A stretch of 64,000 bases of DNA, from the NCBI GenBank assembly GCA_001414345.1, contig LLCB01000194.1, positions 1 through 64,000 of the forward strand, given 5' to 3'. The translations under genes were made by a program, and so were the position numbers. This DNA is from Hymenoscyphus infarciens (taxonomy: Eukaryota > Ascomycota > Leotiomycetes > Helotiales > Helotiaceae). Of the stretch, positions 1 through 14,657 are shown one piece after another. Positions within the stretch are counted from its first letter, which is position 1. The number at the start of each line of letters is the position of its first letter. A model generated the notes under the pieces. The model was not told where the DNA came from. It saw nothing but the letters and a program-made list of their open reading frames with translations, and did no database searches.

Positions 1-162
1 TTATATAAGTTAGTATATATTATTACTTATTTTTTAATATATTAAGTAATAGTTTAGCTTATAGTATATATATTAGTATATATTTAAGTTAGTACTATAA
101 AACTAGTAGATAAGAAGAGATAAATACAAACTTTTAGAAATATATATCTCTAGAGATCTAAA
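1..162. other. AT-rich RIP-degraded flank
   Basis: Very AT-rich sequence with no open reading frame. It ends in CTAAA at 158-162, the left target-site duplication of the adjacent copia element. I recognise nothing else here. Confidence 0.6.
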
Positions 163-335
163 TGTCGGTATATATATTCAAGGGGTAAATAGCGATTCAG
201 ATTAGTACACGTGGGTATACGTGTACTTGCTTAGAGGATACTTAAGTAGGTATCGTAGCTAGCTTTACTTGGTATATACGAACGATAATATAACTCTTTT
301 TATATTACTTTTATAACTATAAAGTTATACTAATA
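163..335 (+). repeat. 5' LTR of copia element
   Basis: 173 bp beginning TGTCGG and ending TAATA. It aligns without gaps to 6188-6360, and every difference I see is a transition, as expected from RIP. The original TG...CA ends are preserved only in the 3' copy. Confidence 0.9.
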
Positions 336-3300
336 CTAATTAGTAGACGTATAGATTAGATACTTAGTTACTTTGTATATTTCTACTATAGGTATGCTTA
401 TATAAAAGTAAACTTAATATTACTAGTAGACTCTCCTTCTCTAATTATAACTCCTTCTACTGTTTAATAACTTCGATAAATAGTAAACGCTTCTTAATAT
501 AAGAAGTACTAATTACTAATACCGACCTCTTATTATCTTCTAAGATAATTTATACTCTCTAAGACACCTATTCACTTAAAACCTAATATCTCTTTTACCT
601 ACTAAGTAAAGTATAAATAGACTTTTAATAATATCTAAATTTAATTTAAGTAATAATAACATCTATAACATCTATAACATCTATAATATAACAGATACGC
701 TAGTACTGATTTCGACGACTTTAGAGGCTTTAACTTTAGTACTAAAAGAAGCCTTAAAGCTAGTACTAAAGCTAAAGTTAATATAAATAGAAGAGACGAT
801 TTTTATAGCTAAACGAGAAGAGGAGTACGCTAAAGAAGAGAACGAAGACCTTCTTCTTTAAGACGAATTTTAAGTAGACTTTAAAGAATAGAATTAAGAT
901 AAATTTACTAAAATCTACTAATCTACTACTACTAAGTTATAATAAACACTTTATAGAAGAGGTATATAGGTTAAGATAGATAAATATAAGATACTTATAT
1001 CTTAAGTACTATATAATACTACTACTAAGGTTAACTTAACTAAGTAGTTAGACAAAGAATTAAAAGATATAGTATTAAGAGAGGCTAGTACTAAAGAATT
1101 TAGATCCTATTATAAATATATAGTAGAATATATTAAAAGATAATAAAAGCTATAGTAATAATAACTCTAATAATAATAACCTCTAGCTGAAAATATTACT
1201 TAAAACACCTAATCTAAGACGAAGGCTAGAGACGAAGCTTTATAAGTATCCTTTATATAATAATAATAATAACTAACATTATTATAATAACTAATATTAT
1301 TATAATAACCGATACCTTTAATAACTTTAATCCTACTAACTAAAAGGAAAGACTTAAGCGATCTAGTATAACCTCTAATCTAACCTTTAGGTCTACTAAA
1401 AGATAACTAGACCTCTTTCTTTATATCCTATTAATTTAGCGAAGATATTAGTAGCAACGATTTCGACGATGCCTCTAAGTATCTAGAATATAATTAGTAA
1501 TAAGATGATTATAGTAGAAGGCTACTAGTATAAATAAATATAGTATATTTCGAAGATGAATTGCCTTCTTAAAGTTTAAAGGGTTAAGACTACTCTTATA
1601 TATTAAGCACTCTTATAAAGATATATAAGGATAATTAAAAGTATAGTAGAAAAGAAGACAACTTTATAATTAAAGTTATAATATTTAAGAATATATATAA
1701 GAGGAGTAGAGTATTACTAACGATTTACTCTCTTACTTTTCTAACTATACTAAAAGGTAATACTTTAAATTACTTCTATACTACGCTTTTCGACGAAAAT
1801 ATTAATTAATCTTTTAAAGTTTTATTTATATTTATATAATAATACTTTAAAGATAAACTTTATAAAAGAGGCTAATTATCTAAATAGAATAACATTAATT
1901 TATAGGAGATAATATAAGTATCTAGAGTATTAATATTAAGCTCTTTTAAAGATATGTTATTAAGACTTAATTTACTAAGATTTTCTCTCTCTACTAACTT
2001 TTGTACTAATAGTTAGTTTTCGAATAAGCTAATTTTAGTGTATAAAAAGGTTCTAGATTATACTATTATAATATTAACCTTACCCTAAGATCCTTTAATT
2101 TCTAATACTATTACCCTTCTATAAAGTTTAATCTAATCCTATATAAAAGTCTACCTAGAGATAGTTATAAATAAAACTATAATAACTAAGAGGCACTTTT
2201 ATAAGAGTAGATAATATAGTATAAATAAATTTAGTAATATAGATTAATATAAGAAGAAGAGGATATGTTATATATATAGAAAAGATAACTATTTATCTTA
2301 GGATTATAGTTAAGAAGAGTAGGACTGTTACTTTGCTAAATAGACTAATAAGAATTCTAGATACTTTAAAGGGAAGCGAGATAGGTATACTAGAAAGGTA
2401 TATAATATAAATATAGTATATGCTTAGAGTACCTAGGAGGAGGAGATATTAGAAATACTTTAAGCTATTACTCTATTAAAACAAGATAGTTACTTATTAG
2501 ATACTAGTATAGATAACGAAGTTATCTATTATAATATTACTTTTATAGGATTTATCGACGATTTAAATACTAAATAACTTACTATGAATTTAATAAGTTT
2601 AATATAAAAACATACTATTGATAGATATATCTTATAAAACCTAAACGACCTAAATAACACTTCTAATGTTATATATAAATTTATAGAGGAAGTGTTTATA
2701 ATAACAGCTAAAAGATATATAAAAGAGAACTTCTTTAGTATAATAATTAATACTAGAGTAGCTTGAAAGTTAAGTGTAGGATATAACTAATATCTTATAT
2801 ATATTAGACTTATTAAAAGCGTCTTAATTAACGAAGGTATAAAGGGTTAATTTAATATCTAGTTTAGTAAGGGATATACTCTATCTTTAGGATTGATAAT
2901 AGTTGATATACTAATTAGAAGAGCTAAATTCTATATAGTATAATCTAATACCTCTTTTATCCTTTATATTAACGATATAGATAACCTAAATATTACTCTA
3001 AATAATCTTTAAAATATACTTATCTAAGAGAATAAGAAAGGATTAGAAGTTGAAAGGTTCTCTATTATATAACGATTTAGATACTCTTTTCTACTCTAGG
3101 ATAAAGCTATATATAACTTTATATAAGAGTACTTGATATTTCTTATAGATATTAATATTTAATAACTTTATAAGCGATTTAGCTACCTATTAGTACTAAG
3201 ATTATAATATATACTAAAAAGAGCTAGATATTATATTAACTAAGGTATCTTTTAACATCTTATTAAATTTTATAAATACTATTAAAAGTATAGAAGTTCG

Positions 3301-6187
3301 CCTAGCTGATTTAAGTTCACTCTTTATAATAACCTTAAATTTAATTATAGTGTTTTAATTAATACTTTCTTTCTTAATAAGTAAGCGGTCTTATACTATA
3401 TAGATAAAGTAATAAGGTATTAAGTAGGTAACTTTTTACTAGATATAAAAGCAACGACTATATAGGAGGTCTTCTAAAAATATTAGATTAATATATATCT
3501 TAGACCCTCTAATTATATTATTATAGATACTAGGATAAACTTTATTAGAAAGGACTTTGTATACTCCGCTACTAGAATAGGTACTATAGTAAAAACTATA
3601 CTAGTTAAGGTATATAATTTAATTAGTATAATAGAACGATACTATAAACTAATTTAACAGGTATATAATATTATACGTAAATAAGAGCCTTATCTCTTAT
3701 AAAGTTTAATACTTTAAATAGCCTTTAAAGTAATCAACGATATAGTAAGCCTAAATAGTCTAGTCTCTACTCTATTAGTATATAGAGTATATACTCGAAT
3801 AACCGTAAACGACGTACCTTTATAACCGATTTCTACGAGGTTAGAGACTTATAAGAAGGCTACTTAAGAAGTACGAAAGTAGATTACATCCTGCTAAGTT
3901 AAAGAAGCTCTTAATATATAAAATAGACCGATTAACTAAGTTAAGGACTTATCCTTAAATTTAGACGTTTTAGTATAGAAGGAGTATATAAAGTCTTAGA
4001 TAGGACCTTTTATCCTTTAAGGAATTAAGAATAAGGACTATATTATAGTACTACTAAGTAGTCTTATAAAGTTTTAATCTATAGTTATAAAGCTATACTT
4101 TATTAAAACTTCTAAAACTTCTAAAATAGTATTAGTAACTAAGGAAGTTTTTAGTATAACACTGTCTAAAATAATACTATAACTCTATAAAAAAGAGAGA
4201 ACTTTTAAATAATAGAGTAGGTAAGATATTAAACAATATTCACCTTTCTCCTAATACTAACTTTAATAGTTATAAATCTACTAAAATACTAATATTCTAG
4301 AAACTATACTAGAACCTCTCTAAAAGCATAGACGTAGATAGCTCTAAAAGTATCTAAGGCCTCTAGGTAATATTAAAGTATTATTTTAGTAGTTAAATAC
4401 TCTTATTAATAATATTAACTATGTTACTTTTAAAGATATTAAAACCTTTCTTACTAATTTAAGTAAACCTTATGATATTAAAGTCTTTATAGCTAATAAT
4501 AGTATAATATATGTTAAATTATAATAAAAGGAGATTAATAGATTAACTGATTATAGTGTTTTTAAGATTATTACCTAGAAGGAATTACCTCCTAATACTA
4601 GAATATTTAGATTACGCTTTATAGATAATATTAAATTTAAGGGTATAATACTTGCTTTTATAAAGTTAAGATTAGTTATCTAAGTATATAATAATACTAG
4701 GAAATCGCTAGTACTTATCTAGGCGCCTATTATTCAGAGAGTAAGCCAGAGAATAATCCTTATACTTATTATAATACTTCTAGGCTTATAAGTATTTATT
4801 TAGAATATTATATAAGCGTATACATAATCGTTAACTAACTTAAATTAGAAATTCTTTATATACTCTCTTAAAGGTTATCTCTAATAGGCAGATATATTCT
4901 TCGAGGTAATTAGACTACTATATAGTATTCTAGAAGCTAGTAATCACTAGTTTATAATATACTATAAACACTATATTATAAGGCTTATAATAGAATAGTT
5001 AACTTTTAACCCCTGTCTTTTATATACCTTATTATACTAGTATAACGAGTAAGCAAAGTTAGATACTCCTTTTAGTATAGTAGGTCTTTAAACTAATAAT
5101 ACTCTTATACTTGCTAATAACGCTTTTACTAACAAAGAAGAGCTTACTATTAACGAAGCTAGATTTATATCTAAGGAGAGAGAAGAGCTTACTATTAACT
5201 ATCTAATTAAATTTAATAGAGGGCTAATTACTAAGTATTATAACAGCTCTATATCTCTTACTTAGGATTATATAAAATACTTAGATTTAGTATAAAAGAT
5301 TCTATCTAAGATATCTAATATAAAAGAGATATTACGTATAGTAGATACTAAAGATTAATATATTATATAACGTGTTAGAGAGGTATACTTAGCTATAGTA
5401 TCCTAGTCTAAGGCCGCTTTCGACTTATTATATACCGCTTAAACTATCGATTCTTAAGATAACGATATTTTACTCCTTAATAAGCGAATTTAATAGTAAA
5501 TCGACAATCTCTTAAGAGGACTTAAATTCATTAAATTAGATAAATCTTCTCTAAAGTTATATACTTTTACTAATAGATTATTTACTAATAATAAGGACTT
5601 ATTGTTATAAATCAGTTACGTTATTACTCTTATAGACAAAGATAATAATACTAACATCTTATATTAGTCTTCTACTAAATATAAGAGAGTTATCCGTAGT
5701 GTTTTAGTATTAGAATTATATATAATAAGCTCTAGATTTAACGCCGTAGCTTTGATAAAATCGACTTTTAAAAGCATTTTAGGATTTAAGGTATTACTTA
5801 TAGCGTATACTAATTCAAAGTCTATTTATAAATATATAGCTAAATTAGGTATAACTAAGGAGAAGCGACTAATAATTAATATTATATATCTATAAGAAGT
5901 ATATAAATTAAAAGAGATTAATAAGATTAAATAGATCGACAGTAAGAGTAATCCTATAGATACTATAACTAAAAAGGGTTACTATAATACTCTACAAAAG
6001 TTAATCGATACTAATAAGCTAGATATTAACCTTATAGAGTAGGTAGAACAAAATAAGGAATAATAAAGGACTAAAATAGAGCCTTCTCATTAGTCGAGGA
6101 CAGGGAATAGAGGGCTCTAATTAGTTAAATCAGATATATGATTTTTAATAGTTTTAAGTAACTTCTGTTATTTTAAAGAAGTACTAG

Positions 6188-6360
6188 TGTTGGTATATAT
6201 ATTTAAGAGGTAAATAGCGATTCGGATTAGTGTACGTAGGTATACGTGTACTCGCTTAAAGGATACTTAAGTAGGCATCGTAGCTAGCTTTACTCGGTAT
6301 ATACGAACGATAATATAACTCTTTTTGTATCGCTTTTATAACTATAAAGTCATACCAACA
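6188..6360 (+). repeat. 3' LTR of copia element
   Basis: 173 bp with intact TGTTGG...CCAACA termini, followed by the CTAAA target-site duplication. It shows C/G at several sites that are T/A in the 5' copy, so it is the less mutated LTR over most of its length. Confidence 0.92.
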
Positions 6361-8217
6361 CTAAATCTTTTTTTAGTAATATAAATTTTATTTATCTATA
6401 TACTAAGATATATAAGATTAAATAAGAGATTTATATTACTTTTAAATATATATACTAAATACTAGTATATATATATTACCTTCTAATTTTTAGTAGTATA
6501 TATTCTAGATATATATAAGCTAAATAGGCTCTTAGTATTTATATATATTCTTTTATAAAAGATACTTTTATATATCTCTTTTTTATTTATATATATAGAT
6601 TTTATATTTATATAGATTTTATATTTATATAGATTTTATATTATTATAGTTCTTATATTAGACTTATTATTTAATATTAACTAGCTAAACTCTTACTAAC
6701 TTCTTACTTTAGTAACAAGTCTTAATTTCTTTATAGTTTTAGCTAAGTAAGAAGTCTTATTTAAATTTAGATATAAGATAGTATACTATTAAAATAAGCT
6801 CTTAACTAAGTTATGACTATTATTAACTTTTAAAGTTTTATTTCTAACTTTACTCTAAACTCTTTTTAATCTATAATAGTTAGAATAAATCTATACTCTT
6901 TTATTAAGAACTTTATATTTTAGTATAAAATAAAGTCTATTTTAGTAATTAAGTATAATTAGTTAAGATTATATATTATTTAAGTATTATACTTCTAAAG
7001 TATTTATTAGATTTTAGTTATAGACTTTATATAGTTTAAACTCTTATAAATATATATATTCTAACTTTTTTTATTTTATAAAAAGTAAATTTAATAGTTA
7101 TTTTACTATTATTAAGCTTATATAATAGTTTATATTATTATATTAGATATATCTTTATATACTTATTTACTAGTTATATATAGTTTATACTATTATAACT
7201 AGACTATTTATAAATAGCTCTTAGTAAGAGTTTTATATATTATTTATTTAAAATAGTTTAAGATTCAAGTTATTTATATTTTACTATTATATTTCTATAC
7301 TCTTTTTAATATAGTAAATTCTTAAAAATAACTAGCTTTTATAATAGTATACTATCCTAGATAGTTAGAAGTACTTACTATATATAAGGTTTCGATAGTT
7401 ATTATCTTATATTATCTATTTTAGAAAGGTTACTTAGGTTTAGGCTTTTATATTAGTTAACGTATATTATTATTTAGTTTTAGAACCTCTTATATATAGC
7501 TTCTTACTCTTCTAGAGTTAGAAGAGCGATAGTTTTTCCTTTTCTTCTATATTAGAGCCTAGTATTTATATATATTATTCTATTAAATATACTTCTATAT
7601 ACTTCTTCTATAGTAGTATATATTTTATATTATTATAACTTTATACTACTCTAGTCTAAAAACTTATAATAAAAGTTATACTTTTTATAAGTTATTTAGA
7701 ATAGTATATAACTAGTTACTATATCTAGAAAAGGTAAAAGCTATAGTACCTTTAGAGTTAGAGTTAGAGCTAGAGTAAGATAGAATTATTACTAAGTAGA
7801 AGTATATAACTATAAACTAACTAGATAAAATAGATATAAATATTCTATAAAGTCTATTTAAAAGCGTATATATATTATAGTATAAAACCTAATATAAAGT
7901 AGTTTCTAACTATTAATCCTATACTACTTATTAGATAGTAGAAGATATATACTATACTAACTCTTAAAACTATAATATATATAAAGCTTTACTTTAGTAA
8001 ATATTATAGTACTATTAATAGTTAATTATAGTATTCTATATTTATAATTAGTTTTTATTTAGTATTAGTTATAATATATATATTTAAAGTTAAGAAAGAA
8101 GATAGTCTTAGAAGGAAATTAGAAAGAATTACTAAGTAGGAAAATATAACTCTAATCTATTAAAATAAAATAGATAGAAATTTTCTAGAAAGCTTATCTA
8201 AAAGAGTATATGATTTA
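6361..8217. other. AT-rich RIP-degraded inter-element DNA
   Basis: About 1.9 kb with no ORF and no recognisable transposon domain in either strand. It contains an imperfect direct repeat (about 7765-7870 against 8085-8212). The sequence is probably an older decayed repeat, but no class can be assigned. Confidence 0.5.
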
Positions 8218-8408
8218 TATAACAGTCCTAGTTATATACGTCACTTACGTAACCAGGTTAGCCCGAGGCTTTACTAAGGCTTTACTTAATATATATAAAT
8301 AAAGCTAGAGTACTTATACTCTTTACTTTTCTCTTTAGTTTAGTTTTCCTTAATATTAGATACTATTCTATAAGTACTCTCTTTATATATTTATAAAGAG
8401 CTATTATA
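8218..8408 (+). repeat. 5' LTR of gypsy element
   Basis: 191 bp beginning TATAACAGTCC (mutated from TGTAACAG) and ending GCTATTATA. It aligns over its full length with 13831-14021. Confidence 0.88.
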
Positions 8409-11400
8409 CTAAAACTAAACTCTCTCTCTTTATCTAAGAAGGCTTTTACTAATATCCTAATAATAATATATATATTTACTTATATTAAATCTACTAAATT
8501 TACTATTCTTTTTTATAAAGCCTAACCTATTTATATTAAGTAGTAGGGTCTAGCGTTCTTCTATTAGCTATGTCGAGTTCTTTAAAAGTAACTTATTAAC
8601 CTAAGAACTATTCTACTCTATTTTAGAGTTAGTAAAGCTAATCTCTCTTCCTTCTTCTATTAACGTTATATCTTAATCTAGCTTAAGAACTTAACTTAAA
8701 AAAATATATATACTAGCTATTACTATACTACTACTACTACCTCCTTCTACTAAGGCAACTACTAGTTCCTTATAGTATAAGATCTCTAAAATACCTCTAT
8801 CTAACTCTACTTTATAATAAATCCTTAAAGTAATAACCTTATTAATAAGTAAAGTTTATAAACTTAAAGTAAATACTTTAAATATAGCTAGTACTTTTTA
8901 TTAATATACCTCTATTTAGCTATAAACTCTTAATATAACTTATTCCTTTTTTATAGTTCTATTATTAAAGAAGATAAGTAGAATAGCTAATCCTTACTAA
9001 TTTACTATAAAAGACGAATTTACCTATATAACCTAGGAAACTAAAATTATAGTAAAGTTATCTATTAATACTAACTACTTTAAGTCTAAGGAAGTAAGGA
9101 TAAATTTAATCTACTACTATACTTCTAGAAGAGCCTAAAACTATATTTACTTAAGATATAAGTTTAATACTATTAATTAGTTTAGTAGCTATAAAGAGAT
9201 ATTAACTTATCTCTAAAATATTACTATTAGCTCTTACTTATACTAAGAAGCTTATATTTAATATTAAGACCTTATTATATTAAAGATAGAAACTTTCTAT
9301 AACTTCTATACTAAGTTCTAATAACTTATAGATAAAGCCGAAGTTCTCTAATAAGACTAAGTAGAAGACTTATAGAATAAGTTAACCTCTATACTATACT
9401 AATCTCTTATTATTACTAAGTTCTAAGCTAAGAGAGATATAAGCTCCTTTTATAATCTTATAAGTAGTATTAATAATAACCTTTGAAATCTTACTTCTTA
9501 AAAAGTATAAGTAATAAACTTTCCTCTTACTTTAAACCTATATATATCTACTCCTATACCTACTAGCTTTTCTCTCTCTATAACTCTTTTTATCTCTCTT
9601 AAACGTCTTAATACCTCTATTATAAATAACTACTTAACTCTAAGACTATTAGATAACTGCTTTAACTATAGTAAGCCTAGTTATTATATTAAGAATTATC
9701 TAAAGCTAAGGATATATAGAGTTAATCTTAAAGAGCTTAAAGAAGAAGATACTAGCTTAGAGTTAGGAAACGAAGAAGCTTAAAAAAGGACTCCTTCTTA
9801 GGTAAATATAGGATTAATCTCTCTAAGATTAATCTATAGTTATTAATTAGTAAAAAAGCGTTTACTTTATCTAGTATAATAACTATTAATAGATTTAGTA
9901 TATAAACTACTACTCTTAGTAATCTTAGAGTAAATACCTTTTCTTTTATAAATATATAACTTAGTTATAACCTTATAAAGTTCTATAATTTAAAGACTAA
10001 AAGACTTCTTACTTCTATTAAGATTTTCTAGATATAATAGAGAAATTAAGAGTAAAGCTATATATTATCTTTTTTTAAACTATATCTTAGATAGTTATAA
10101 ATTCTTTAATATACTATTTATTCTCTTAGACTTAGGTTTATATAATATTATTCTTAGCTAGAGATTCTTTAAATACTTTTATATTAATATTAATATAACT
10201 TATTAGAAACTACTCTAGTCTAATAATATTAAGCCTTACTTCTCTACTTAATAGCTAACTCCTTTTCTTTAAGATATTATATAACTAAAAGACTCTATAC
10301 TCTCTTACTAGAATAAAGCTAATACTTATAACCGAGCTATAGAAATAGACGAATAGCGCTAATAAGGTAGAAGGCTCTTAAAGCTTATAGATTACCTTAA
10401 AATTAATACTATAACCCTAGCTAGTTATACCTTAACTATATATAGTAGAAGAGGTTATAAGTCTTTAATATAAGTATAATACTAGGTTATAAAGAAAGAA
10501 CTTAAAAGCGTTATAAAGAAGGTACTTACTCTAGTATATTATTAGAAACCCTTTATCTTAAAGAAGTTAAACTCTATTATTAATATTTTAGCTATTTTAG
10601 TTATAAGAATATATTATTACTTACTCTAAAAGAATAGTAAGATATTTATTATAAGTATATATGAAATTAATACTATTATAGCTAATTAAGAACTAGATAT
10701 AGCCTTTAATATCGCTTTTTCTAATAAATACTAGGACTTTAAAGAGGTATTTTCTAAGGCTATCTTAGACACTCTTCTACTTTACTAATACTATAACTAT
10801 AAGATTAATCTTAAAAGTCTAAACACCTTTAGATATTCTTCTTTATATAAGATATCTATAAAAGAGTTATTAGCTATAAAGGAATATATCTTAGAGAATC
10901 TTTATAAAGGGTTTATTAAATATAGCTAGTCTCTTTTTACTACTTCTATTCTATTTATAAAGAAAGTAAATAGAAGGCTATATTTCTATATTAACTTCTA
11001 AAAACTTAATAATCTTACTTAAAAAGACTACTATCTATTACCTCTAATTAATAAAACGCTTATATATATTAGTTAAGCTTATATTTTTACTAAGCTAGAT
11101 ATCTAGTAAGCCTTTTACTATATATAAATAGATCTAGATACTAAGGAATTAACTACTTTTTATATCTATTATAGAACGTATAAGTATAAAGTTCTACTAT
11201 TTAGTCTAATAAATAGCCTATCTACCTACTAGTACTATATAAATAACATCTTATTTAACTATCTAGATAACTTCTACTCTACCTACTTAGATAATATCCT
11301 TATCTACTTATTAAACGTCTTTAAATATAAAGAGTATATATAAAAAGTCTTTTAACATCTTAAGAATACTAGGTTATAAGTTAATATTAAAAAGTATAAG

Positions 11401-13830
11401 TTTAATATTAAGAAGATAAAATACTTTAGGTTTATTATTAGTATTAATAGTATTAAAGTAGACCTTGAAAAGGTCTTAGTAGTATAGAAATAGTAAGCTT
11501 TAGAGATAGTAAAAGGCGTTTAAAGCTTCTTTAGTTTTTATAACTTCTATTAAAGGTTTATCTAAAACTATAGTATAATTATAAAGCTCTTAGTATATCT
11601 AATATAGAATAACGTACTTTTTAATTTTAATAAGAAGTACTAGAAAGTGTTTAAAGACTTAAAAGTAGTACTTACCTCTATACTAATCCTCTATTACTAC
11701 TCTTCTAACCTCTTTACTATAATTAAGATAGACGTTTTAAATAGAATTATTACTAGAGTATTATAATAATAATAAGCTAATAGAGAATAGTACTCTATAG
11801 CCTACTTTAGTAAGACTATGTCTCTAGCTAAGTATAACTATAAAATATATAATAAAGAGCTGCTTACTATTATATACTTACTTATAGAATAGAGACTAGA
11901 ACTATAAAGTACTTATTTAAAAATCTATATTTATACTAATTATAAAGCACTTAAGTACTTTATAACTACTAAGTAACTTACTACCTATTAAGTAAGGTAG
12001 GCTAAAGCCTTAGCTAAGTACTATTTTATTATTATATTCTATTTAAGATATAAGAATAGTAAGATAGATACTTTAACTTATAAAGTAAATAAGATATACT
12101 TATAAAAGGAACTTAAAAAGTAGTACTAGACCTATATACTCTTAATAAAGGAATAAGTCGATATAGAAGTGCTTAAAGACTTAGAGGTTAAAATAAGCTC
12201 AATTATACTAGCTTTAGTTAATAATAACTACTTCTAAGAATTATTTATACTTTTAGAATAAATCTACTAAGTAAATAAGAATACTATAACACTTTAAGCT
12301 ATATAAGTATAAGCTAAAACTAATACTAATTCCTTATATACCTTAGAGGAAGGCCTTTTACTTTACTAAAACTACTTAGTAGTACTAGACGTAGATATAC
12401 TAAGAATAGACCTAATTTATAAAGCTTATAATTAGATACTTTTAGCTTATTTAGAGAAGGATAAGACTTACTAGATTCTATATTTAAGATATATCTAGTA
12501 AAATATAAAAACTAATATTATAAGATATATATAAAACTACTATAAATATAGAAGAGTAGACATTTCTTAAGATAAAATACCTAGCTATCTATATCTACTT
12601 CTAGTACTACTATATATATAGTAATATATAGCTATAGATTTTAAGTCCTTTCTAGTTAATAAGTATAGTTATAATAACGTATTTATAATAATAGACTACT
12701 TATTTAAATAGTCTATTTTAATACTCTATTATAAGAATATTACTTTTAAATAGATAATAAGGTTATATATTAAATATATTCTATAATATTATAGGATTCT
12801 AGAAAGTATAATATTAGATAAGAGCTCTTACTTTATCGTTATATTCTAGAGAGAGTTTACTTAAATCCTAGGTATTTAGCTTTAACTCTTAACTATAAAC
12901 CATACTTAAATAAATAGCTAGACTAAGATTATAAATTAATATCTTAATTAGTACTTATAGCTATATATTAATTATTATTATACTAATTAGTCTAAGATCC
13001 TTTTAATAATAGACTATATATAGTTAGTACTACTTTATAGTACTATTAGAATATTACCTTTTAAGTTATAAAAGAGATATATACTAAGAACCTCGTTTAA
13101 CTAGTAAATACTAGAACTAGCTAATATAAAAGAATAGCTATTATAAGAAGAGGCTATAGTAGTTATAAAGATAATCTAGGAGGTCTTAGATATTAGCTAA
13201 GTAAATATATTAAAAGCTTAATAAAAGAAGGAATAAGACGTAAATAAACATAGATAAGACGTCGATTTTAAAGTAGAAGATATAGTCTTTATTATAATAA
13301 AGGACTAAGTAACTTAATAACTAAGCTAAAAGCTAGACTACTAGATAGCTAGCTCTTTTAAGATTCTTAAGAAAGTAGGTTCTACTTTCTAATTATAACT
13401 ACTAGCTTTTATTAAAGTTTACTCTATCTTCGCCTCTAAGAAGTTATATAAGACTATAAACGATCTCTTACTAGAATAAATAGTTATACTACCTCTACTA
13501 ATTATTATAAACAAAGAAGAGGAATAAAAGGTCGAAGAAATACTAGCTAGTAAGAAGAGATAGTAGTCTCTCTATTATTAAATTAAGTAGAAAGGCTATA
13601 ATAAAGACCTTAATTAGTATCTAGCTTAATAACTAATATATATACTATAACTAGTAGAGAGTTTCTATTTAGAGAAGTAAAAAATAGCTAGTCTCTTAAA
13701 AGCTCTTTTACTATAGAAAGTAGTATATAAGGCTAGGAGGGAGGATTATAGTAAGCTAGAGCTTAATACTCCTATATTAAAAGAGGATAAAGCTACTTAG
13801 TTATAAGAGGCCTTTTTAAAGAGGAGGTAG

Positions 13831-14021
13831 TATAATAGTCCTAGTTATATACGTTACTTATATAACTAGGTTAGCCTAAGGCTTTACTAAGGCTTCGTTT
13901 AATATATATAAATAAAGCTAGAGTACTTATACTCTTCGCGTTTCTCTTTAGTTTAGTTTTCCTTAATATTAGATACTATTCTATAAGCACTCTCTTTATA
14001 TATTTATAGAGAGCTATTATA
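13831..14021 (+). repeat. 3' LTR of gypsy element
   Basis: 191 bp beginning TATAATAGTCC and ending GCTATTATA, directly followed by ATTTA (14022-14026), which matches the five bases before the 5' LTR. Confidence 0.88.
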
Positions 14022-14657
14022 ATTTATAGTATAAAAGCTTATATAAAGTATTTTCTTAGTCTTAGTTTTATAGTACTTATAAGGTAGTATAAAACCGACC
14101 TATACTACTCTCTCTGTTTTTGGTTTATAGAGAAGTAGTATAACGTAAAATCTTATTAAGAATAAGACTTAGCTAGTATTAAATTATAAATAGTATTTTA
14201 GAAATAAAGTTAGATTAGATTTTAATTATAAATTAAAAGATACTTTTAACGTTAGTTAATAATAAAGTGTTACTAAATAGCTTAGCTAAGGTTTTATAAT
14301 CTATTTATAATAATAATAGAAATTAATTCTAAATATTTCTCTTAAGTTCTATTTTATAATATTATTAAAATTCGTTTCTTATAATCTAATTACGATTTCT
14401 AGTACTTTTAATAAGTAAGCTAGCTATAGTATCTCTTACTCTACTAACTATATAGCTATAACTCTAAAGAGAAGTTTTTAATATAATAACTTTTTATTTT
14501 TATTAATTAATATAATATTATCTATTTCTTATTTACTAGAGTTAGAATTAAATTAAGTCGTACGTAGACTTTATAATATATTAACCGTAGTGTTATATTA
14601 GCGACCGTAGTGATTACTAAGGTTATAATAGGCTGTAGAGTAGCTCTTATATATAAG
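14022..14657. other. AT-rich RIP-degraded tail
   Basis: AT-rich sequence without ORFs between the gypsy element and the first gene. The switch to ordinary base composition occurs within a few tens of bases around 14650-14690, exactly where the FAD oxidoreductase frame terminates. Confidence 0.55.

Larger units (their letters stand above)
163..6360 (+). mobile_element. RIP-inactivated Ty1/copia LTR retrotransposon, full length
   Basis: A 6198-bp element with two 173-bp LTRs and an exact 5-bp target-site duplication, CTAAA (158-162 and 6361-6365). Read through its many stops, the plus strand still shows the copia order: a zinc-knuckle-like CYICRKDN near 2260, a protease-like LLDTS near 2497, reverse transcriptase around 4500-4900 (WKELPPNTRIF, then RVSQRIILIL) and RNase H around 5700-6060 (KEKRLIINIIYL, then SNPIDTITK). 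Reverse transcriptase lying downstream of the protease/integrase region fits Ty1/copia rather than Ty3/gypsy. Almost every CA/TG has become TA, so CAA/CAG codons are now stops and no ORF survives. The element is dead. Confidence 0.9.
8218..14021 (+). mobile_element. RIP-inactivated Ty3/gypsy chromovirus, full length
   Basis: A 5804-bp element with two 191-bp LTRs and an exact 5-bp target-site duplication, ATTTA (8213-8217 and 14022-14026). Ignoring stops, the plus strand gives a gag CCHC knuckle near 9658 (CFNYSKPSYYIKNY), a protease-like region near 10020-10180, reverse transcriptase about 10850-11500 with YLDNILIYS near 11283 in place of YxDD, RNase H about 11690-12080, and integrase about 12480-13200 (IAIDFKSFLVNKY near 12630). 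A chromodomain remnant follows at about 13540-13630 (SLYYxIKxKGYNKDLN). This order is that of fungal Tf1/sushi-type chromoviruses. CA/TG depletion has destroyed all frames. Confidence 0.9.

Noticed and set aside
1..14650. Possible centromere
   Set aside because: AT-rich and repeat-filled, but fully explained by two RIP-mutated LTR elements and flanks; nothing points to centromeric function.
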